From positions 1-34,978 of the forward strand of contig CAJJCU010000129.1 of assembly GCA_905182775.1 (NCBI GenBank): DNA of 34,978 nucleotides, in the 5' to 3' direction. Of the stretch, positions 28,980 to 34,978 are shown one piece after another (within the stretch, counting starts at the first letter, position 1; every line of letters begins with the position of its first letter). The notes under the pieces are model-generated. The model searched no databases. It saw only the letters and a program-made list of their open reading frames with translations, and was not told the DNA's origin. The translations under genes and the position numbers were made by a program. The DNA comes from an uncultured Flavobacteriales bacterium (lineage in GTDB: Bacteria > Bacteroidota > Bacteroidia > Flavobacteriales_D > Crocinitomicaceae).

Positions 28980-29882
28980 TTAATTGCCTTGTATGATGTT
29001 TCTCAGAATTTTTAATTCTTCAACTTTCTCAGAATTTCCTACACGTTGAAAAGAAGAAATTAAGTTGGTTAGCATCCTTTTAATGATTGCTGAATTCGAA
29101 CATGGCTCGAAATATTCACGGTTGTGAGGTAGCTTAAGCTCATCTAGAAACTGCTTTATTTCATGTGTGTTAAAAATAACACCATTTGAAAACGCGTTGA
29201 TATAACAGAGTATGCCGAATTCATTTTCTTGATTGATCATTGCTCCTGACCCTCTGGCATCCATATAAGCCAATACAAAATGATTTGGTAAGTTCACACC
29301 GTAAATCGGGAGGTCTAAGGATTGTGCAATAATGCTATAAATCAGACAAAGACTTAAGGGATTTCCTTTTTTACTTTCAAGTACTGTATTGATATAGGAG
29401 TTAACAGGTGAATGGTAGTTTTTATTATCGCCATGAAACTTATGAGCCTTAAAAAAAATACGGTTAAATACCTTTACTTGCTCGTATGCAGTAAGGTGGT
29501 CATTGAGTTCCAGCCAAATATCTTGCTTTATAGTTTTAATAAAGCTTCTAATGGATTCTTCATCTAAACCGGGGTATTGATACTTCGCAACAGTAATTGC
29601 TCCTTCTAAAAGGTCCTTTTCTGGGCAATTGTTCCAATCCTCTAGATTTCTTTTTACCTCCTCAAATTGAATGTCATGGATAATGTTTTCAATTCTGCTT
29701 TGGAATACCAAACCGTAATAGTCCTCTTCCCAAGATTTTTCTAAATAAGGTATTGCCTTGCTGCCGTATTTTACTATTTCATCACGGACATGCAGGAAAA
29801 TATCTTCGTCTGGATCGTCAATTAATTTAACTAGAGCCGTTATGGATGGAGTCGCCTTGCGCATGGTAACAAATATATTCAA
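28980..29882 (-). CDS. SirB1/transglutaminase-like superfamily protein
   Basis: SYINTVLESKKGNPLSLCLIYSIIAQSLDLPIYGVNLPNHFVLAY. Confidence 0.82.
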   Translation of the reverse strand: MNIFVTMRKATPSITALVKLIDDPDEDIFLHVRDEIVKYGSKAIPYLEKSWEEDYYGLVFQSRIENIIHDIQFEEVKRNLEDWNNCPEKDLLEGAITVAKYQYPGLDEESIRSFIKTIKQDIWLELNDHLTAYEQVKVFNRIFFKAHKFHGDNKNYHSPVNSYINTVLESKKGNPLSLCLIYSIIAQSLDLPIYGVNLPNHFVLAYMDARGSGAMINQENEFGILCYINAFSNGVIFNTHEIKQFLDELKLPHNREYFEPCSNSAIIKRMLTNLISSFQRVGNSEKVEELKILRNIIQGN

Positions 29883-30010
29883 GCTAATGAACGGAAATGA
29901 ATAGGGAGAAATAGTTTATCAATGCTAAAATGTTAATTGAATGATGAAACTATTTTTATTGTATTGCGTTAAAAGGGGATGTGTTTAAATTAACTTTGCT
30001 ACAGGTTGAT

Positions 30011-30040
30011 AAAAAAAAGGAGGCTTCGGTCTCCTTTTTT
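30011..30040. terminator. Rho-independent terminator hairpin
   Basis: A8-GGAGGC-TTCG-GTCTCC-T6. On + strand: perfect 6 bp stem (one G-U) with cUUCGg tetraloop. Overlaps the stop codon of the - strand patatin gene by 2 nt. Confidence 0.75.
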
Positions 30041-32252
30041 ATTGATTAGACATTAATCCATTCAGTTTTTTCAAGGCTATTTGATTTTCAGGGCTTGTAA
30101 ATGCAGCTTCTATTTTTTGTTTTTCCCTTTTTGTTAGGTGCCACGAAAGCGAGATTCTTTCATTAAAGTCTTCCCTTAGGTTAAAGGTGATTTTGTCAAC
30201 AGGAAATTTGAAACTGCTCTTGCACATCTTCATTAATTGTTCTTGATCTAAATCTTGGGTTCTGGTAAAGTTGGTTAATAAGTTTCCGAACGGTAGGAAT
30301 ATCTTGTCGATCAATGACAACTCCTTATAGACCTCATTACTCATGATTCTTTTAGTATCACGAACCTCAACAATGACAACACCCGATGTGTTTTCAATGA
30401 TCCAATCACTCAAGGCAAATAAATAGTCGAGAGAGACTTTCCCTCCGTAATTATCTCTAATCCCTGCATCCATTAGTTGAATTTCAGGTTTGGTTGGCAT
30501 GCCCATCATCGGCATGATCATTGGAAAAGTAGCATTCGCCCTCAATACAGAAGAGAAACGAATTTCTTGTGGATTGTTGTTTCTGAAAAACGATTGAAAA
30601 TCTATGTTTTCAAAGGTTGTTTTTTCGTCGTCTCCAATCATAAAGCTTAAGTTCTGAGAAGAAATAAGCATTCTCCGCCCATCGTTTACGATGGTGGGGC
30701 TGAAAATCATAAGAGGAATATCACTCTGCTTTTCATATTTTTCATAATAGCCCAAAGGGTGCTCTAGATAATTCTGAAGGTTTTGGTGGAGCTCTGTTTC
30801 AAATTCACTGCCTCTTTCTTGCGTATATGATTTACCGTTATATTTTATTTTTTTATACCTCATGAAGAGGTCACTTGTCGAGGCTGAGAAGGATAGCCTG
30901 TTTAATAAATCTCGGCTTAATCTCGTTTTAAAAAAAGTATTGTCTCCCTTGAGTGTTTTTAATTTTTTCCGAAGATGTATTTCTCTAAAATAGGCAGCAC
31001 CCACCATTCCTCCCGATGCTCCTGTAATCATTTGTAAATGTTTGCTAAGCTTAGAATTTAGTTTCTCATCGGCATTAGAGAGTACTGTAAATGTCCAAAG
31101 AGCACTCCTTAAACCTCCTCCTGAAGTGTTTAGAATGACAAGTTTTGGCTTTTCCTCTCCAGTTCTTGCTTTCCAATTTTCTAATATTTCAATAATTCTT
31201 TGGTCAGAAGAGGTGTTTTCTCCAATTAATTTATGATTGTCTCTAATGTTGTCGGGGCTATAGTTGATAATGCTCTTTGTTGAGTAGTCTAATCCTAAGG
31301 CATAGCTGGTATAACGAAAGAAACCGACTTTTGAAGACAGAATAGACATTATAATGATTACAAGGAATACGAGTGGGTAAGTCCATCTATGAAACCACGA
31401 GTTTAGAGCCCCAATGACCATAGATAGAATGGTTAAGAGCATTAAAATACTCATCGCAGCAGGGACCTCAAACAAGGAGATGTTCCTGAAAAAACCGAGG
31501 CTTATAAATGCGGTGATGGTCAATACCTCAAATATGAATGCATTGATTCGTGTTTTTGAGAATACGCTTTCTACAACTGCTTTGTCGAGATGGGCTACAC
31601 TTCTGCTTTTGTAGAGCTTAAACTTTCTTCCCAAATAGTAAACAGGTCGTGTTCTTTTTTCTCTGAAATAGTTGTACCACTTCTGACCGATTCCTTTACT
31701 CGTTATTGTAGAAACAGGGTTTGACTCTGAAATGGAGTCATCTGCATCTTTATTTGTCCTTAAAGGGAAGAAATAGAGGATACTTAATAAAATGAATAAA
31801 AGAAAGCCAATAATAAAGGAGATGTTATAGATCAGCACATCGCTCGTAGAGGCGAACTCCTCGTACAATTGAAATTTAGACATCTTAATAAGATAGGCCA
31901 ATATATAGGCAAATGGAAGTAGGAAGTTATTGATACAAAACCTAAAAAAAGGGGTCGAAACAACCACTAAAAAAGGGAATCTAGGACCTAATTTAATGTA
32001 GCTATATACATTGAATGCCATGGAGAACCCACCTAAAGAAAAACCCAATAAAGCAAAAGACCACAAGCCAACTTCTCCTAGGTATTCTGGGGAGTAAAAC
32101 AGAAAAGGAACCCCGAAGGAGGCACCAAATACTTCAAAGAGAATAGAGAAGAGCAAAGCCCAATATAGTAAGCCGAAAAAGTTAAATTTAATTTGTGCTT
32201 TGATCAGAACAAAGGGAAAGAAATCTCTAACAAGTAGTATTTTTTGAAGCAT
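30039..32252 (-). CDS. patatin-like phospholipase domain protein with N-terminal multi-TM region
   Basis: NTSGGGLRSALW oxyanion-hole motif, GASGGMVGA serine motif, MDAGIRDNYGG (Asp of dyad); several hydrophobic segments in the N-terminal ~300 aa. Confidence 0.82.
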   Translation of the reverse strand: MLQKILLVRDFFPFVLIKAQIKFNFFGLLYWALLFSILFEVFGASFGVPFLFYSPEYLGEVGLWSFALLGFSLGGFSMAFNVYSYIKLGPRFPFLVVVSTPFFRFCINNFLLPFAYILAYLIKMSKFQLYEEFASTSDVLIYNISFIIGFLLFILLSILYFFPLRTNKDADDSISESNPVSTITSKGIGQKWYNYFREKRTRPVYYLGRKFKLYKSRSVAHLDKAVVESVFSKTRINAFIFEVLTITAFISLGFFRNISLFEVPAAMSILMLLTILSMVIGALNSWFHRWTYPLVFLVIIIMSILSSKVGFFRYTSYALGLDYSTKSIINYSPDNIRDNHKLIGENTSSDQRIIEILENWKARTGEEKPKLVILNTSGGGLRSALWTFTVLSNADEKLNSKLSKHLQMITGASGGMVGAAYFREIHLRKKLKTLKGDNTFFKTRLSRDLLNRLSFSASTSDLFMRYKKIKYNGKSYTQERGSEFETELHQNLQNYLEHPLGYYEKYEKQSDIPLMIFSPTIVNDGRRMLISSQNLSFMIGDDEKTTFENIDFQSFFRNNNPQEIRFSSVLRANATFPMIMPMMGMPTKPEIQLMDAGIRDNYGGKVSLDYLFALSDWIIENTSGVVIVEVRDTKRIMSNEVYKELSLIDKIFLPFGNLLTNFTRTQDLDQEQLMKMCKSSFKFPVDKITFNLREDFNERISLSWHLTKREKQKIEAAFTSPENQIALKKLNGLMSNQ

Positions 32253-32306
32253 TAATTTTAAGTTAGTAAAGAAATCTCAAATTCAAAAATAGGAAGCGAT
32301 AAAACT

Positions 32307-33674
32307 TTAAAATCTACTAGAAAGTTCCTGCATTGTAGTCACAAATTTGGCCTCAATATTTTTATTTGGAGCTTTATTTTCCTGAATTTTCCAATCTCCA
32401 TTTACAATTGTACCCTTTACCATGGTTTGATCAGATGCATAAACAATGGTGTTGGTCAGGTGCTGTTTTCCTGTTGTTTGAATTAAAGGATGCTGATCCG
32501 AAAGCACTACGGCGTCAAAAGAGGAACCGATTTTGAAATATTCTTGTTGTGTATTTCCCATGGCTTTTCGTCCATTTACAAGTGTACTTCGGATGGCTAT
32601 TGCGCCGTTATCTCCCGAGTTTTCATTTCCAAATGTGTTTCTGCTATGCGTTGCCAAGCGCTGTCCATAATCTAAAGTTCTGATTTCTTCAAATGGGTTC
32701 AGTCCTATATGACTATCTGTTCCAATCGACCAATTTCCTCCTTGAGATAGAAAGGATGCCATAGGGAACAGACCATCTCCAAGGTTGCCCTCAGTGGATG
32801 GGCATATCACGACATTCGCCTTACTTTTTGCAATTGAAGTGACCTCGTTAGGTGTTAAATGAGTTGCATGAACCAAATGAAAATCAGCAGTTAAATTGAT
32901 GTTTTTGGCGAGCCATTCGACAGGTCTCAAGCCAGTATGGCTAATGCAGTCTTCAATTTCTTGTAGCTGCTCAGAAACGTGAATATGAAATGGGACCTCG
33001 TCTTTTCTATAAGCACTTACTTTGATGATATTTTCCAGCGCCACGCCTCTCATGGAATGGATTCCTAATCCGACATTGCAAGACGAATAGTCTTTTGACA
33101 TTTTTTGAACCGCTTCAAATAGGTTGATATAATCATCGATAGATTTAGAAAGAAACCTTCTTTGCTCAGGCTGTGCCGGTAGGCCAAACCCTCCTTGCTC
33201 ATAATAAATAGGAATAATTGTAAGTTGTATTCCGGCTTGTTGTGCCGCACGAGCAATGCGCTCACTCAATTCTGCTTTATTTGAATAATGTCTACCCTCT
33301 TTGTCATGGTGTACATAATGAAACTCGGCTACGTGCGTGTAACCATGGCGAAGCATTTCTTGGTAAAGCATCGCCGCGATGGCTTCCATTTGTTCGGGTT
33401 CCACTTTTAACGCTAAGGCATACATCGATTGCCTCCAGCTCCAGAAATCATTGCGTTTCTTATTGGTGGAATGCAATTCTGCGAGTCCAGCCATAGCATA
33501 TTGAAAGGCGTGAGAGTGCGCATTCTGAAATCCAGGCATTGCGTATCCATTGCATTCTGAATGGTTTTGAGCGTCAACTATAGCTGTTATTTTCCCTTCA
33601 GTGTCTGTTGTAACGGTTACGTTTTCGCGCCAGCCATCTTCTTGTAAAAGGCCTTTAAAAGAAAATTTATTCAT
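32307..33674 (-). CDS. hutF: formimidoylglutamate deiminase
   Basis: Amidohydrolase motifs (MPGFQNAHSHAFQYAMAG, GLGIHSMRGV, HIHVSEQLQEIEDC, NVVICPSTEGNLGDG, GTDSHIGLNPFEEIR); adjacent to hutG. Confidence 0.92.
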   Translation of the reverse strand: MNKFSFKGLLQEDGWRENVTVTTDTEGKITAIVDAQNHSECNGYAMPGFQNAHSHAFQYAMAGLAELHSTNKKRNDFWSWRQSMYALALKVEPEQMEAIAAMLYQEMLRHGYTHVAEFHYVHHDKEGRHYSNKAELSERIARAAQQAGIQLTIIPIYYEQGGFGLPAQPEQRRFLSKSIDDYINLFEAVQKMSKDYSSCNVGLGIHSMRGVALENIIKVSAYRKDEVPFHIHVSEQLQEIEDCISHTGLRPVEWLAKNINLTADFHLVHATHLTPNEVTSIAKSKANVVICPSTEGNLGDGLFPMASFLSQGGNWSIGTDSHIGLNPFEEIRTLDYGQRLATHSRNTFGNENSGDNGAIAIRSTLVNGRKAMGNTQQEYFKIGSSFDAVVLSDQHPLIQTTGKQHLTNTIVYASDQTMVKGTIVNGDWKIQENKAPNKNIEAKFVTTMQELSSRF

Positions 33675-34482
33675 TGAGGTGCTTGATTAAATTTTGAAAA
33701 GTAGTCTTCAGCAAGGCTTTGATTTGAGTTGCTCTCTTAGCGTCATAGCTTGTTTCTTGGTGAGACATATAAAGATCTTTACACATTTCTAATTGCAATG
33801 CATGGACATTTGCCTCAGGCTTCCCTTTTGACCTTGTGATGAACCCTCCTTTGAAAGGGGTATTGTGCTTTAATTCGAAATTTTCGCTTCCTAATGACTT
33901 TAAGCATAGGTCAATCATCTCTTTTGAGGCCGTTTTCTGGTCGTTGTTGCCCAATATCAGATCAGGGAAATCATCTTTTTGAATCGTTTGTACATTTCTG
34001 CGTATCGAATGTGCATCCCAAAAAAGAACTTGACCAAATTCATTTTTAAGGTCGCTGATCAAGTCATCTATTTTATTGTGATACGGCCAATAGTAGTTTT
34101 CCAATCGACGCTCTATTTCCTCTGTGTCGGGTTGATAGGTATCTTTCTTATAAAGGTTTTCTCCAAAAAAAGTTGTGGTAGGGCAGAGCGAAGTAATGAT
34201 TCGGCCATCGTTGTAAAGGGATTGATTCTCGGGGGTTCTGTTTAGATCAATGACCCATCTCGAATAAACCGCTTTAATGATAGTGATCCCCATTTCTTCT
34301 GCGAAATCATACAGCGTTTCTAAATGCCAGTCGGTATCGTCAGGTGCTGAAATTAAATTTGGATTGTAGTTGTCTTTTATTTCATTAGGAAATGAAGTGC
34401 CACAATGAGGGATGCTTAATAAAAAAGGAACTCTCGTGTTTTTAGGTTTGTAGATCTCGAACGGTGCTTTCACTTCATTCAT
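33667..34482 (-). CDS. hutG: N-formylglutamate amidohydrolase
   Basis: LLSIPHCGTSFP, DDTDWHLETLYDFA, VIDLNRTPE, DAHSIRR. Confidence 0.9.
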   Translation of the reverse strand: MNEVKAPFEIYKPKNTRVPFLLSIPHCGTSFPNEIKDNYNPNLISAPDDTDWHLETLYDFAEEMGITIIKAVYSRWVIDLNRTPENQSLYNDGRIITSLCPTTTFFGENLYKKDTYQPDTEEIERRLENYYWPYHNKIDDLISDLKNEFGQVLFWDAHSIRRNVQTIQKDDFPDLILGNNDQKTASKEMIDLCLKSLGSENFELKHNTPFKGGFITRSKGKPEANVHALQLEMCKDLYMSHQETSYDAKRATQIKALLKTTFQNLIKHLNE

Positions 34483-34511
34483 TTTTTATTTCTTTTTAGT
34501 TAAAGATTTCT

Positions 34512-34913
34512 TCAAAATAGGGATTGAATTTTTTCTGGAGCGTTGATTGGTTTCATTGTTCCTGAATCTAGAAAAACGAGTTCTGTAATTGCTGTTGCAA
34601 TCAAGTTGTTTTTTTCATTTCTTATTTCGTAAGAAAACTCAATTCGAGAGGCTTGTATTTTTGATATTATGGTTTCGATGTGAAGCAGGTCATCGTATTT
34701 CGATGGTGCGATATATTTAATTGAAAAAGTACGAACGGGTAGGAGGACTCCTTTCTCTTCAAGTGATTTGTAGGAAACGCCATTACTTCTAAGTAATTCA
34801 ACCCGAGCAACTTCAAGAAACTGTGCGTAATTTCCATAATAACAGAAGCCCATTTGATCCGTTTCTCCGTAACGTACGCGCAATTCTGTGGTGTGTTTTG
34901 TTTTTCCTGTCAT
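34512..34913 (-). CDS. acyl-CoA thioesterase, 4HBT/YbgC-like
   Basis: LRVRYGETDQMGFCYYGNYAQFLEVARVELLRSNGVSYKSLEEKG. Confidence 0.92.
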   Translation of the reverse strand: MTGKTKHTTELRVRYGETDQMGFCYYGNYAQFLEVARVELLRSNGVSYKSLEEKGVLLPVRTFSIKYIAPSKYDDLLHIETIISKIQASRIEFSYEIRNEKNNLIATAITELVFLDSGTMKPINAPEKIQSLF

Positions 34914-34978
34914 TTTCCTTTTAATAAAGCTAAAATAATATTACTTTAGGGAAGCTAAACTATTACTTTTCTCATAAG

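Overview
AT-rich Bacteroidetes (Flavobacteriia-like) chromosomal window. Most of it is housekeeping or metabolic genes: kynurenine 3-monooxygenase (5' truncated by the window edge), metF, a class III aminotransferase, a PafA-like phosphatase, two OmpR/PhoB-type response regulators, tsaB, zapA, rny, a T9SS-sorted GxGYxYP-like protein, two DUF1573 genes, feoA/feoB plus a 45-aa Cys-containing Feo-associated protein missing from the ORF track, aspartate kinase, gpsA, DUF2911, an EamA transporter, ferredoxin-NADP reductase, a histidine kinase, thyA, folA, rsmE, holA, pepT, a SirB1-like transglutaminase, a membrane patatin, hutF, hutG and a YbgC-type thioesterase. The standout is the non-coding interval ~6370-7168 (+ strand). 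It holds five tandem, related units. Each has a TGCAAC-N17-CGTC promoter-like element (spacer exactly 17 nt in all five; resembles an ECF sigma promoter), then a ~57-63 nt A/U-rich body with an ACUC motif, then a Rho-independent terminator hairpin whose sequence varies while pairing is kept. This looks like a tandem family of sibling small RNAs between a PafA-like phosphatase gene and an orphan PhoB-like regulator gene. Other points of interest are an in-frame TAA splitting a putative secreted protein, a terminator-like hairpin inside a DUF1573 signal-peptide coding region, and two + strand terminators with no + strand gene upstream. No tRNA, rRNA, CRISPR array, transposon or prophage was recognised.
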